Below are positions 14,800 to 23,866 of a stretch of 48,501 bases of DNA, piece after piece. The stretch is from Mesobacterium pallidum (lineage in GTDB: Bacteria > Pseudomonadota > Alphaproteobacteria > Rhodobacterales > Rhodobacteraceae), in contig NZ_JAIMID010000032.1 of NCBI RefSeq assembly GCF_019966535.1, forward strand, positions 1 to 48,501, in the 5' to 3' direction. Each line of letters starts with the position of its first letter. Position 1 is the stretch's first letter. The notes below the pieces were generated by a model, which had not been told where the DNA came from, did no database searches, and saw only the letters and a program-made list of their open reading frames with translations. The translations under genes and the position numbers were made by a program.

Positions 14800-15633
14800 T
14801 CACTTGTTGAGCAGGTCCTTGTAGTAGCGCGCCATCAGCAGCGTGCCGAAGCCGAGGGTGATGAGCCCCACGCTGAGCACGTAGGTGGGCGAGATATGGG
14901 TCGGCTGATAGATCGGGTAGAAGGCATCGCGCGCCAGGCCCGTGACATGGATCAGCGGGTTGTACCACAGGATGTCGCGCACCAGCGGCGGCATCTCCTC
15001 GTAGAGGAAGAGCACGCCCGAGGCGAGGAACAGCGGCCGGGTGATCACGCCCCAGATCCGTTCCCAGACCGGGAACAGCCCCATCAGCACCGCGTTCAGC
15101 GTGCCGACCCCCAGCCCCACCGCGAAGGACATGAAGAAGGCCAGGAAGATCTTGTCATAGGCGATGATGGTCTGGAACCCGGTGGCCAGGCACAGCACCG
15201 ACAGCAGCATGTAGGACACCAGCAGCGCGGTCATCGTGTTGACGATGGTCCGGGCGGCGATGGCATCGACCCAGGTCACCGCCGGGTAGCGCAGGAGCGC
15301 GCCCATGAAGCTGATCGACCCGCCGGCCGTCGACGACACCGTCTGGAACAGCTGGTAGGGCAGGTAGCCGGTCGAGTAGTAGATGATGAAGTTGTCGCCC
15401 AGGTGTGGGCTCCGCATCACGATCGAGAAGGCGACCGCCATGATCGAGATCGCCCCGAGCGGCTCGGCAAAGGCCCAGATGTAGCCGCCGGGCGTGGTGC
15501 CGTAGCGAGTCGCCACCTCGCGCAGCATCAGCGCCGAGATCACCCGGAACGAGGCGAAGGAGCGGTGATTGCGCGCAAGCTTCTGCTGAACCGGTGGGCG
15601 GACGGGCTGCCCCGCGGGGTCTGTGACGGACAT
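14800..15633 (-). CDS. Capsule-type polysaccharide ABC exporter, ABC-2 permease
   Basis: This 277-residue integral membrane protein matches the KpsM/Wzm-type ABC-2 permease. A cytoplasmic N-terminus with ISALMLREVATRYG is the family hallmark preceding the first membrane segment. About six hydrophobic segments follow, for example ISIMAVAFSIVM, MTALLVSYMLLSVLCLA and VLSVGLITLGFGTLLM, with PLFLASGVLFLYEEMPPLVRD and ILWYNPLIHV between. It would form the inner-membrane channel with the ATPase at 17393. The ATG at 15633 (MSVTDPAGQPVRP) is chosen; the much longer open frame upstream is antisense to the co-polymerase gene. The gene is divergent from that gene across 90 bp. No outer-membrane exporter is encoded here. 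Confidence 0.9.
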   Translation of the reverse strand: MSVTDPAGQPVRPPVQQKLARNHRSFASFRVISALMLREVATRYGTTPGGYIWAFAEPLGAISIMAVAFSIVMRSPHLGDNFIIYYSTGYLPYQLFQTVSSTAGGSISFMGALLRYPAVTWVDAIAARTIVNTMTALLVSYMLLSVLCLATGFQTIIAYDKIFLAFFMSFAVGLGVGTLNAVLMGLFPVWERIWGVITRPLFLASGVLFLYEEMPPLVRDILWYNPLIHVTGLARDAFYPIYQPTHISPTYVLSVGLITLGFGTLLMARYYKDLLNK

Positions 15634-15723
15634 GGTGGGCGTGTCTTTGCTGGTGTTGGCTGATGCGATTATGTAGAAAGGACGCGCAGATGGCAATTCG
15701 GTTCCGTGAAGGACAAGTCTTTG

Positions 15724-17382
15724 ATGACAAAAGATAATCAACCGGGCGGAAGCGCGGACAACCAGGAACGGAACCCCGAGGGCCCGGGCAGCGCCCCCAC
15801 CCCCCCGGCCGAGTCTGCGACCGCGGCCGGGCCGGGCCAGGGCGTCGGGCAGCCGCAGGGCCAGGGCGCGGGCCAGGCCCGCGGGCAAGGCCAGGGCCAG
15901 CCACAGGGCCAGGGTCAGGGCGGCGGACAGGGACAGAACCGCGGACCCGGACAGGGACAGGGACAGGGCGGACAAGGTCAAGGCGGACAGGGACAGGGCG
16001 GTGGGCTGAACCGCGGACAAGGCCAGGGCCAGGGCGGCGGACAGGGTCCGAACCGCGGACCCGGACAGGGACAGGGACAGGGCGGACAGGGGCAAGGCGG
16101 ACAGGGGCAGGGCGGCGGTCAGCCGGCGCGCGGCCCCGGCCAGGCGGCCCTGCAGGCCGGTGGCCGGCCGAACCAGCCCCAGCAGGGGCGCGGCGGCGGA
16201 CAGGGCGGCCCGGGCGGCGGACAGGCCGCCCCGAAGATCATCGAGGTGCGCCCCATGGCCTCCCCGGCGCGGATGAAGCGCCGGCACTGGGGCCTCATCC
16301 TCAGCTTCTTCCTGCTGGTCATCGCCCCCTTCGCCGCGGCGACCTGGTACCTGTGGGAGATTGCCATCGACCAGTACGGCTCCAACACCGGCTTCACCGT
16401 GCGCTCGGAAGAGACCGGCGGCGCCCAGGACCTGCTGGGCGGCTTTCTCGACGTGGGCAGCACCGGGGACGACAGCGCGATCCTCTACGAATACGTGCTG
16501 AGCCCCGAGATCGTGGCCCAGATCGACGCCGTGCTCGACCTCAAGGCGCATTACTCGGCCAATTACGACATCGACCCGATCTTTTCCCTGCCCCCCGATG
16601 CCACGGCCGAGGACCTGCTGAGCCATTGGGAACGGGTGGTGAAGGTCTCGTATGACAGCGGCTCGGGGCTGATCGACATGGAGGTGATCGCCTTCACCCC
16701 CGCGATGGCCCAGGCCATCAGCCGCGAGATCGTGGCCGAGAGCCAGGCCATGATCAACACGCTGAACGAACAGGCGCGCAACGATTCCATGCGCTATGCC
16801 AACGAGGATCTCGAGATCGCGGTGCAGCGGCTCAAGGATGCCCGCGAGGCGCTGACCCGGTTCCGCACCCGCACCCAGATCGTCGACCCGGCGGCCGACC
16901 TGCAGGGCCGCATGGGCGTGCTGGCCAACCTGCAGCAGCAGCTGGCCCAGGCGCTGATCGACTACGACCTGCTGCTCGAGACCACCACCAACCCGAACGA
17001 CCCGCGCCTGACCCAGGCCGGCCGCCGGATCGAGGTGATCCGCGAACGCATCGCCGACGAGCGGCTGACCTTTGCCTCTGACAGCACCGAGGTCGGCGGC
17101 GTGGGCGAGGATTACCCCAGCCTCATCGCCGAGTTCGAAAGCCTCAGCGTCGACCGCGAGGTGGCCGAGGAGACCTACCGCGCCGCGCTGACCGCGCTGG
17201 ACGTGGCCCGCGCCAATGCCTCGCGCCAAAGCCGGTACCTGGCCACCTACGTGCGCCCGACCCTGCCCGAAAGCGCCGAGTATCCGCAGCGCGAGCTTCT
17301 GACCTTCATGGCGGCGCTGATCTGCTTTGTCGCCTGGTCGGTGCTGGCGCTGATCTACTACTCGGTGCGCGACCGGAGCTGA
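15724..17382 (+). CDS. Polysaccharide co-polymerase / KpsE-type export protein with Gly/Gln-rich N-terminus
   Basis: Two membrane segments (WGLILSFFLLVIAPFAAATWYLW, about residues 183-205, and a C-terminal LLTFMAALICFVAWSVLALIYY) bracket a periplasmic region with coiled-coil character (AVQRLKDAREALTRFRTRTQ). This is the layout of KpsE/Wzz-like inner-membrane export proteins that work with a KpsMT transporter. The striking feature is the N-terminal cytoplasmic tail: about residues 35-170 are nearly all Gly, Gln, Asn, Arg and Pro (GQGQGGQGQGG). It includes a 114-bp tandem repeat at DNA level. The ATG at 15724 with AAGGA ten bases upstream is preferred to the GTG at 15706. It precedes the ATPase gene by 10 bp. 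The family usually has about 370-400 residues, so the tail is an addition of about 150. Confidence 0.85.
   Translation: MTKDNQPGGSADNQERNPEGPGSAPTPPAESATAAGPGQGVGQPQGQGAGQARGQGQGQPQGQGQGGGQGQNRGPGQGQGQGGQGQGGQGQGGGLNRGQGQGQGGGQGPNRGPGQGQGQGGQGQGGQGQGGGQPARGPGQAALQAGGRPNQPQQGRGGGQGGPGGGQAAPKIIEVRPMASPARMKRRHWGLILSFFLLVIAPFAAATWYLWEIAIDQYGSNTGFTVRSEETGGAQDLLGGFLDVGSTGDDSAILYEYVLSPEIVAQIDAVLDLKAHYSANYDIDPIFSLPPDATAEDLLSHWERVVKVSYDSGSGLIDMEVIAFTPAMAQAISREIVAESQAMINTLNEQARNDSMRYANEDLEIAVQRLKDAREALTRFRTRTQIVDPAADLQGRMGVLANLQQQLAQALIDYDLLLETTTNPNDPRLTQAGRRIEVIRERIADERLTFASDSTEVGGVGEDYPSLIAEFESLSVDREVAEETYRAALTALDVARANASRQSRYLATYVRPTLPESAEYPQRELLTFMAALICFVAWSVLALIYYSVRDRS
15922..16125 (+). repeat. 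114-bp tandem repeat coding the Gly/Gln-rich tail
   Basis: GGCGGACAGGG at 15922 begins a unit (with CCGAACCGCGG-type NRGPG and GGACAGGGACAGGG steps) that restarts at 16036, 114 bp or 38 codons later. The unit is itself built of shorter GGACAGGG-like steps. Slippage within it would change tail length in frame. Confidence 0.7.
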
Positions 17383-17392
17383 GGACGAGCCG

Positions 17393-18079
17393 ATGATCCG
17401 TTTCGAGAATGTCTCCAAGAGCTTCCGGGTGCGGGGCGTGCAGCACCTGGTCATCGACCAGTTGAACGCCACCCTGCCCACGGGGGATTCGCTGGCCCTG
17501 CTGGGCCGCAACGGCGCCGGGAAATCGACGCTGATGCAGATGATCTCGGGCTCGGTGCGCCCCGACACCGGGCGCATCGTCTCGGACGGGACGATCTCGT
17601 GGACGGTGGGCTTTTCCGGCTCGTTCCACCGCGAGCTGACGGCGGCGCAGAACGTGCGCTTCCTGGCCCGGGTCTACGGGGTCGACACCGAGGAGCTGAT
17701 CGACTTCGTCCGCGATTTCGCCGATATCGGCGATCACTTCTTCATGCCGGTCAAGTCCTATTCCTCGGGCATGCGGGCCCGGGTCAGCTTTGGCGCCTCG
17801 ATGGGCATCCCCTTCGACACCTACCTGGTGGACGAGGCGACGGCGGTGGGCGATGCCACCTTCAAGGCCAAGTCCAAGGCGGTGTTCGACGACCGGATGC
17901 AACGCTCGAGCGCCATCCTCGTCAGCCACGACCTGGGCCAGATCCGCGAGATGTGCAACGCCGCGGCCGTACTGGAACATGGTCACCTGACCTATTACCA
18001 CGACGTCGACGAGGCGATCGAGGTGCACAAGGCCATGATGAACGGCACCTACGAGCCGCCCGCGCCCGACACGGAGTGA
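17393..18079 (+). CDS. Capsule-type polysaccharide ABC exporter, ATPase
   Basis: This 228-residue nucleotide-binding subunit matches KpsT/Wzt-type ATPases. It has Walker A GRNGAGKST (38-46), the signature SYSSGMRARV (122-131), Walker B TYLVDEATAVGD (about 143-154) and the H-loop histidine in LVSHD (179). The short length, without a C-terminal carbohydrate-binding domain, is the KpsT (capsule) form rather than the long Wzt (O-antigen) form. It would energise export through the permease at 14800. The start is 10 bp after the co-polymerase stop, overlapping a GAGGACGAG ribosome-binding site, so the two are probably translated from one message. Confidence 0.93.
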   Translation: MIRFENVSKSFRVRGVQHLVIDQLNATLPTGDSLALLGRNGAGKSTLMQMISGSVRPDTGRIVSDGTISWTVGFSGSFHRELTAAQNVRFLARVYGVDTEELIDFVRDFADIGDHFFMPVKSYSSGMRARVSFGASMGIPFDTYLVDEATAVGDATFKAKSKAVFDDRMQRSSAILVSHDLGQIREMCNAAAVLEHGHLTYYHDVDEAIEVHKAMMNGTYEPPAPDTE

Positions 18080-18388
18080 CGGCCGGGGGCCGGGCCGGAA
18101 GGCGGGCCCGCCCACGGATCGGGGCAACTTTGTGACCGCGCGCCCCGGGCCGATCCGGGCGATTTTGCGGCGCCTCCGCAGGGGGGCCACATTCGCTTAA
18201 CCCTCTTCCCCCGCACCTTGCCGGAAACAGGCTCTAACCCGGCGCAAAACGGCCCCCGGCCGGCGAAAACCGGTTAAGCCGATTGTCTCCAATTGCGCCG
18301 TTATGGCCCGGACCGGCCCGGTTCGTGTCCCGGTGAGGTCCCGCTTGCCCGTCAGGTTCGCCCCAACGCGAACATGTGGGTGGGACCA
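18080..18388. promoter_or_regulatory. Intergenic region before the propeller-RTX gene
   Basis: No gene or convincing terminator is visible. The first part is very GC-rich. Around 18185-18300 it turns more AT-rich (CGCTTAACCC, CGGTTAAGCC, TTGTCTCCAATTG), the likely promoter zone for the RTX gene. Confidence 0.35.
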
Positions 18389-21034
18389 ATGGGCGAGCTC
18401 AACTTTCAAGGCTGGATCGGACAGGCGGCAGGGCCGCTGACGACCAATGTGCAGGACATGACGATCCTCGAGCTGGACGGCACCCAGGTGCTGGCCACCG
18501 TCTCGGGGCGCGGCGGCGGGCTGGTGACCTGGCAGATGACCGCCACCGGCCTCACGGCCCTCGACGTCAGCTATTTCTCGACCAGCGTCTCGGACCTGCT
18601 GACCGGCAGCGTCCAGCGCGTCAGCCACGCCGGCAACGATTACCTGGCCATCGGCGCCAACGACACCGGCACGCTTTACGGCTACCGGCTCGAGGCGACC
18701 GGCGGCATCGGCGGCGCTTCGTGGATCGGCGGCGCGCCGGGCGCGGCCACGCGCCTCACCGCGGGCGACATCGCCTGGGACATCGCCGCCAGCGCCAACA
18801 CGATCACCAGCAGCCGCGCCGGCAGCGACACGATCCGCGACACCATGGGCGCCGATCATGGCCTCGGCATCCTCTCGGCCGTCACCGCGATCGAAACCGT
18901 GCAGGCCTATGGCCAGGCCTGGGTGCTGGTCGCCTCGGCCGCCGCGTCCGGCGGCATGGGCGCGCTGTCGGTCATGCGCCTGACCGAGACCGGCGCGCTG
19001 ATCCCCGCCGACCACGTGATCGACAACCTCGACACCCGCTTTGGCCAGGCCCATGCGATGGCGACGGTGATGGTGGGCGACATGCTTTACCTCGCGGCCG
19101 GCGGCGGCGACGACGGGCTGAGCCTGTTCCAGATGCTGCCCGACGGCACGCTGACCCATGTCGACACCGTCTGCGACACGCTGGAGAACGGGCTGCAGAA
19201 CGTCGAGAGCCTGGCCCTGGCCCATATCGGCGGCACGCTCACCCTGGTCGCCTCGAGCCAGGTCGAAAGCGGCCTCACCCGGTTCGACATGGATGTCAGC
19301 GATCACGGCGCGGTGCGGACCGGCACCAGTGGCGCCGAGATGCTGTCGGGCGATGCGGACAACAATCTGCTGCACGGCGCGGGCGGCAACGACACGCTTT
19401 ATGCCGGGTCGGGCGACGACACCCTGTCGGACGGCGCGGGCACGGACATCCTGACCGGCGGCACCGGCCGCGATGTCTTTGTCATGACCGCGGACGGCGC
19501 GCGCGACAGCATCGCCGATTTCACCCCCGGCCAGGACATGATCGACCTCAGCCGCTGGCCGATGCTCTACCAGCTCGAGCGGCTGACGCTCGAGACCACG
19601 GCAGAGGGCGGCCGCATCACCTGGATCGGCGGCGAGGTGCTCGAGGTGCTGCACGCCGGGCTGACCCTCTCGGAACTGCGCGCCGGCCTCACCCTGGGCG
19701 CCGGCGACCGCCCGCTGCTGGTGGTGCGCCAGGACCGCGCGGGCACCGATGGCGACGATGTGATCACAGGCTACTGGGGCAGCGACCAGATCCTGGGCCT
19801 GCGCGGCGCCGACACGATCAACGGCGGCGAAGGCGACGACGGCATCTATGCCGGAAAGGGCCATGATCGTCTCTATGCCGGGGCCGGAATGGACACGGTC
19901 GACGGCGGCATGGGCTGCGACAAGATCTGGCTGGGCGCCGATGACGACCGCTTCATCGACCACGAGCAGACCGGGGCCGATGGCGCCGACGAGGTCTACG
20001 GCGGCGCGGGATGCGACTGGCTCTGGGGTGCCGGCGGGGCCGACACGCTGTGCGGCGACGAGGGCGCCGATTTCCTGCGCGGCGGCCAGGGCGCCGACCG
20101 GCTGTACGGCGGCCTCGGCCAGGACACGGTCGAGGGCGGCCTGGGCCGCGACCGCGCCTGGCTGGGCGGCGGCAACGATCTTTTCCGCGACGTGGACGAG
20201 GGCGGCGAGAACGGCGCCGACTACGTCGAGGGCGGCGCGGGCCGCGACACGCTTCTGGGCGCGGGCGGGGCGGACACCCTGTCGGGCGGCGACGACGCCG
20301 ACTGGCTCGAGGGCGGCAATGGCGACGATCACCTGCTGGGCGGCGGCTGGGGCGACACCTTTTACGCAGGCAATGGCAATGACCAGGTCGAGGGCGGCCT
20401 TGGCGCCGACCAGGCCTGGATGGGCGACGGCAACGACGTCTTCCTCGATTGCGACCAGGACGGCGCGGCCGGCAACGACTCTGTCTACGGTGGCACTGGC
20501 AACGACACGATCGGCGGGCTTGGCGGCAACGACGTCTTTTACGGCAACGACGGGTTCGACATGGTTTCGGGCGGTGTTGGTGACGATTTCCTGCACGGCG
20601 GCGACCAGGCCGACACCCTCTACGCGGGGCAGGGCAGCGATACGGTCTACGGCGGGCGCGGCCGCGACACGGTGTTCCTGGGCCAGGGCCACGACCGCTA
20701 CAGCGACAATGCCCAGTCCGACATCTACGGCGCCGACACGGTGGACGGCGGCGCGGGCCGCGACACGATCGACGCGGGCGGCGGCGATGACGTGCTGACC
20801 GGCGGCGCGGATGCGGACCTCTTCGTCTTTTCGACCCGCGCGGGCGACCGGCACATCACCGATTTCGACGCGGGCGAAGACCGGATCGCGCTGGACATCG
20901 ACGGACTGGGGCGCGGCGGCGTCAGCCTGACCGGCACCGGCAATGGCGCCCGGATCGATTGGGACGGCGGGTCGGTCTGGCTTGAGGACGTCGGGATGGC
21001 GCAGATCTCGCTGGCCGACATCGACTTCCTGTGA
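18389..21034 (+). CDS. Secreted RTX protein with propeller-like N-terminal region
   Basis: The first about 310 residues contain repeated blades of the kind DMTILELDGTQVLATVS, HAGNDYLAIGANDTGTLYGY, VMVGDMLYLAAGGGDDGLSLF and IGGTLTLVASSQVESGL. This resembles a beta-propeller of the lactonase/YncE sort, though no active-site motif stands out. An RTX block (about 312-365) follows, then a serralysin-C-like segment (DVFVMTADGARDSIADF...) and a long RTX region to about residue 810. The C-terminus (ITDFDAGEDRIALDIDG...) looks like a type I secretion signal. ATG 18389 with GTGGGA upstream is preferred; ATG 18374 lacks a ribosome-binding site. Several cysteines occur inside the repeats (GMGCDK, AGCDW, TLCGDEG, LDCDQ), unusual for this class. 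It is convergent with parB: the stop codons abut with no gap. Confidence 0.8.
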   Translation: MGELNFQGWIGQAAGPLTTNVQDMTILELDGTQVLATVSGRGGGLVTWQMTATGLTALDVSYFSTSVSDLLTGSVQRVSHAGNDYLAIGANDTGTLYGYRLEATGGIGGASWIGGAPGAATRLTAGDIAWDIAASANTITSSRAGSDTIRDTMGADHGLGILSAVTAIETVQAYGQAWVLVASAAASGGMGALSVMRLTETGALIPADHVIDNLDTRFGQAHAMATVMVGDMLYLAAGGGDDGLSLFQMLPDGTLTHVDTVCDTLENGLQNVESLALAHIGGTLTLVASSQVESGLTRFDMDVSDHGAVRTGTSGAEMLSGDADNNLLHGAGGNDTLYAGSGDDTLSDGAGTDILTGGTGRDVFVMTADGARDSIADFTPGQDMIDLSRWPMLYQLERLTLETTAEGGRITWIGGEVLEVLHAGLTLSELRAGLTLGAGDRPLLVVRQDRAGTDGDDVITGYWGSDQILGLRGADTINGGEGDDGIYAGKGHDRLYAGAGMDTVDGGMGCDKIWLGADDDRFIDHEQTGADGADEVYGGAGCDWLWGAGGADTLCGDEGADFLRGGQGADRLYGGLGQDTVEGGLGRDRAWLGGGNDLFRDVDEGGENGADYVEGGAGRDTLLGAGGADTLSGGDDADWLEGGNGDDHLLGGGWGDTFYAGNGNDQVEGGLGADQAWMGDGNDVFLDCDQDGAAGNDSVYGGTGNDTIGGLGGNDVFYGNDGFDMVSGGVGDDFLHGGDQADTLYAGQGSDTVYGGRGRDTVFLGQGHDRYSDNAQSDIYGADTVDGGAGRDTIDAGGGDDVLTGGADADLFVFSTRAGDRHITDFDAGEDRIALDIDGLGRGGVSLTGTGNGARIDWDGGSVWLEDVGMAQISLADIDFL
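19928..20674 (+). repeat. Three RTX supramodules (77, 86, 86 residues)
   Basis: Units begin at WLGADDDRFIDHEQTG (19928), WLGGGNDLFRDVDEGG (20159), WMGDGNDVFLDCDQDG (20417), and the next module starts at FLGQGHDRYSDNAQS (20675). Spacings are 231, 258 and 258 bp. The first is one nonapeptide (27 bp) shorter. Confidence 0.75.
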
Positions 21035-22036
21035 TCACAAATCCCGGGCCTTGAGCCATTGGGTCAGCGCGGCGCGCAAGTCCTCGCTCAGGGCCGGGCC
21101 GGACAGGGTCAGGCTGCCATCCTTGCCCTGGCTGAGCTTCAGCCCCGGCCGGATCTCTTCGGGCGCGGTTTTCGGCGTTTTGGGCCGGGTCAGAGACTGT
21201 TTTTGCGGCTCGGCAAAGGCGATGAGGCGGTCGAGCTCGCCCGCCGCATCCGCGGGCGGGCTGGCCGAGAGCTCGGCCCGCAGCCGGTCCGTGGCGCCAG
21301 GATCGGCATCCAGCACCTTGACCAGCGCCAGCCCGGCGCGTTCCGGCAACGCCTCGGGGAAGCGCAGCACGTCCTCGAGCCGGTCGACCAGCCGGATGAA
21401 GGACCCGATCTTGGACCGCTTGGCGCGGGAGGCCGAGGCAAAGAGCACCCGCAGCCCCTCCTGTTCATCGGCAAAGACCCCGCGGGCAACGGCGCGCGCC
21501 ACGATCCGCGCCCGCTCGTAATAGCTGAGGTTCGCGCGGATCTCGTTTTCCTCGACCATGGCGAGATAGGCGGCGGGGGCATCGGCGGGCTGGCGCACCA
21601 GGGCCTGCACCTCGGCGAAGCGGTCCTCGCCGGTCTCGGCATGGAGCCGCGCCAGCGCCTTGCAGCGCCGCCAGCCCGAGATGAGGCCATAGGCGCCGTC
21701 CTCGAGCCGCGTCACCTCGACCGGGGTCTGCTGGCCACGCGCGCGGAGGGATTGCGTCAGCGCGTCCATCTCGTCGCTGTCGATGCCGAGCCGGTCGCGG
21801 ACCAGGTAATCGAGGCGGATCGCCTCATGGGGCAGGGACAGCACCATGCGGCCCTGGGCGCGCGCCTCCTCCATGGTGCGGGAGAGTTCCGCGAGCGCGG
21901 CCTGGGCCGAGCTGTCGCCGGCCACCTGCGCGATGGGCGCCGCGCGGGTGGGGCCGAGAGGCGACAGGCCCGGGGTGTCGTCCGTGGGGGCGAGGTAGTC
22001 GGGGTTCGCGGGGGTCAGGCGTTTGCGGCGGGCCAT
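21035..22036 (-). CDS. Plasmid partition protein ParB-like
   Basis: This 333-residue DNA-binding protein has the ParB N-terminal nuclease-like domain: an RIGIDSDEMDALTQSL-like lead-in, QQTPVEVTRLEDGAYGLISG, and GWRRCKALARLH in place of the usual GERRxRA box. VEENEIRANLSYYERARI follows, the conserved ENxxRxxLSxxExA segment. A helix-turn-helix region with KRSKIGSFIRLVDRL comes next. ParB binds parS sites and works with ParA to segregate the plasmid. It lies 124 bp downstream of parA in the same direction, with a REP-like element in the gap. Its stop codon abuts that of the convergent RTX gene. Two parS-like palindromes are near ugd, about 8-9 kb away. Confidence 0.88.
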   Translation of the reverse strand: MARRKRLTPANPDYLAPTDDTPGLSPLGPTRAAPIAQVAGDSSAQAALAELSRTMEEARAQGRMVLSLPHEAIRLDYLVRDRLGIDSDEMDALTQSLRARGQQTPVEVTRLEDGAYGLISGWRRCKALARLHAETGEDRFAEVQALVRQPADAPAAYLAMVEENEIRANLSYYERARIVARAVARGVFADEQEGLRVLFASASRAKRSKIGSFIRLVDRLEDVLRFPEALPERAGLALVKVLDADPGATDRLRAELSASPPADAAGELDRLIAFAEPQKQSLTRPKTPKTAPEEIRPGLKLSQGKDGSLTLSGPALSEDLRAALTQWLKARDL

Positions 22037-22064
22037 CAGCGGGGCGCTCCGTGGCGGGTCGGGC

Positions 22065-22132
22065 AGGGGGGCCAGCCCCCGTCCGCCAAAGGCGGACTCC
22101 CCCGGAGTTTAGAGGCAAGATGAAGAGGGATC
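22065..22132 (-). repeat. REP-like repeat element, copy B, inside the parA-parB gap
   Basis: Read on the minus strand this matches copy A (13565-13633) except for about two bases, including the CTCTAAACTCCGGGGGAG core and both hairpins. It lies within what should be a single parAB transcript, where its hairpins could lower parB expression. Confidence 0.75.
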
Positions 22133-22160
22133 GGGCGCGCGATGTGGCTCTGTTTCGGGC

Positions 22161-23540
22161 TCATTCGGCGGCCTCCGTGCTTTGGGCGGCCTTTTCGTCG
22201 CGGCGCCAGGCGCCCAGAAGCAGCGCCTTGAAGGCGGCATAGGTGGCGTCGAAGGTCTCGCGGCCCCGGGCATAGGTCTCGCGGTTGAAGTCGCGGTAAT
22301 CGGCCTCGTAGATGCCCTGCACCTGTTCGCCAGCCTGGCCGATCAGCGCGGTGAAATCCTGCCGGTGCGGCGAGAGGGTGGCACCCAAGTAGGCCTGCAT
22401 GAGGGCGGCAAGCTCGGCCTGCTGGGTGCCGTCGAAGCGGGTGACCACGGCGCGCACCGCGTCCCATTCGAAGGCGGTTTCCGGCCGACCCAGCGCGCGG
22501 GCGGCGAGGTTCTCGGCCTCTTCGATGCTTGAGAAGGTCGAATGCAGCATGTCGAAGAAGCGGCCGGTGCTGTCGAACTCGAGGAAGGAGGCGCCGAGGG
22601 GGACGAGCAGGATGTCGGCGGCGGAAAGCCCGTTGATCGTGAGGTAGCCAAGCGCGGGGGGCGTGTCGAGGAAGACGATGTCATACTCCGACAGGATCCC
22701 GTCCTCGTCCAGCACCTGGGCCAGCGCATCCCACAGCTTCCAGCCGCGGCCCTGCATGCGCCAGACCGGGATCTGGAATTCCGCCCAGTAGAGGTTCAGC
22801 TGCGCGCCGATCAGGTCGATGTTGGGCCAATGGGTCGGCTGCACCAGGTCCTGGGCACGGATCCCCAGCGCCTCGGTCAGCGTGTCGTCGAGCGGTTGCG
22901 GCGCCTCGCCCCGGTCGAGCCGGCGCTGGTTCTCGCCCCGCTGGTAGGCGGCATAGTGGCGGGCGAGCAGGGGAAAGACCGTCTGCCATTCGTCGGCCAC
23001 CTTGCCACCGAAGATCGAGGTCATGGAGCCCTGGCTGTCGAGATCGATCACCAGCACCTTGTAGCCGTCGAGCGCGGCGGACATGGCCAGATGCGCCGCC
23101 GTGGAGGTCTTGCCGACGCCGCCCTTGAAGTTGGCGACGGCGACCATCTTGGCCGGCAGGTCCTTGGGGCGGTAGGGCAGGTAGTTCTTGGTCTTCGACC
23201 CCTCGGCCGCGAAATGCGCGCGCAGGCGAAGGACCTCGTCGAGGGTGAACCACTTGGCGCCGCCCTCGGTCTCGGAGGTGCCCTGCGGCAGGTCGGGGTT
23301 CTGTTTCAGCACCCGGCGGAAATGGCCCTGGGCCACGGGGATGAGATAGCGCGTGATCTCCCAGGTGGAAAAGGGGCGCAGGCGGCGCGTGCCGCCGTCT
23401 TCCAGCCCGCGCGACGAGAGGTCGTTGCGGCCTGCGGCGGCCGCCTTGGCGATACTGGCGAACCCGTCCGAGGTCACCGGCGCGCCGAGCGCGGCCGCGG
23501 CCTGGTCGGGGTCGATGCCGAAATAGGGGGGCATGGTCAT
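22161..23540 (-). CDS. Plasmid partition ATPase ParA-like
   Basis: The protein has an N-terminal region with a winged-helix-like segment (WFTLDEVLRLRAHF) typical of large plasmid ParA proteins that also repress their own promoter. The deviant Walker A box FKGGVGKTS (about residues 138-146 from this start) is followed by VLVIDLDSQGSM and YDIVFLDTPPALG. It would use ATP-driven DNA binding to segregate plasmid copies with ParB. The start at 23540 is chosen because the upstream 40 in-frame residues (to 23660) are basic and unlike the family; AGGAG lies 15 bases upstream, a longish spacing, and Met 23534 is an alternative. It is divergent from repA across the origin region. Confidence 0.9.
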   Translation of the reverse strand: MTMPPYFGIDPDQAAAALGAPVTSDGFASIAKAAAAGRNDLSSRGLEDGGTRRLRPFSTWEITRYLIPVAQGHFRRVLKQNPDLPQGTSETEGGAKWFTLDEVLRLRAHFAAEGSKTKNYLPYRPKDLPAKMVAVANFKGGVGKTSTAAHLAMSAALDGYKVLVIDLDSQGSMTSIFGGKVADEWQTVFPLLARHYAAYQRGENQRRLDRGEAPQPLDDTLTEALGIRAQDLVQPTHWPNIDLIGAQLNLYWAEFQIPVWRMQGRGWKLWDALAQVLDEDGILSEYDIVFLDTPPALGYLTINGLSAADILLVPLGASFLEFDSTGRFFDMLHSTFSSIEEAENLAARALGRPETAFEWDAVRAVVTRFDGTQQAELAALMQAYLGATLSPHRQDFTALIGQAGEQVQGIYEADYRDFNRETYARGRETFDATYAAFKALLLGAWRRDEKAAQSTEAAE

Positions 23541-23866
23541 GGCTGAAACTGTCTGCTCCTGTCCCGATGCGGGTCTCCCGCTGCCTGCTTGTCCGGGCTT
23601 CTTGTGAGCCCTTTGGCGCCATGTGCGCTGTTTTGAGTAGGATACAGGAAAAGGCGCCACATGGAAGGCTTTTCGCTACACGGGCCGCCCATCCCGTTCA
23701 TTTTCTCAGCAAATCCGGGCTCTTGCCAAGGGCAGGGCGGGCCGTGGGCCAAAAAAATTCCCGCTGTTTCGTTATAAGATTGGTTAGGGATTCAGTTACG
23801 GACCCCGCGTAGCCCCGGGAATCTGCCTTGAATCAGGAGCTTGGGGCGCATCTGACGGCCTCGCCC

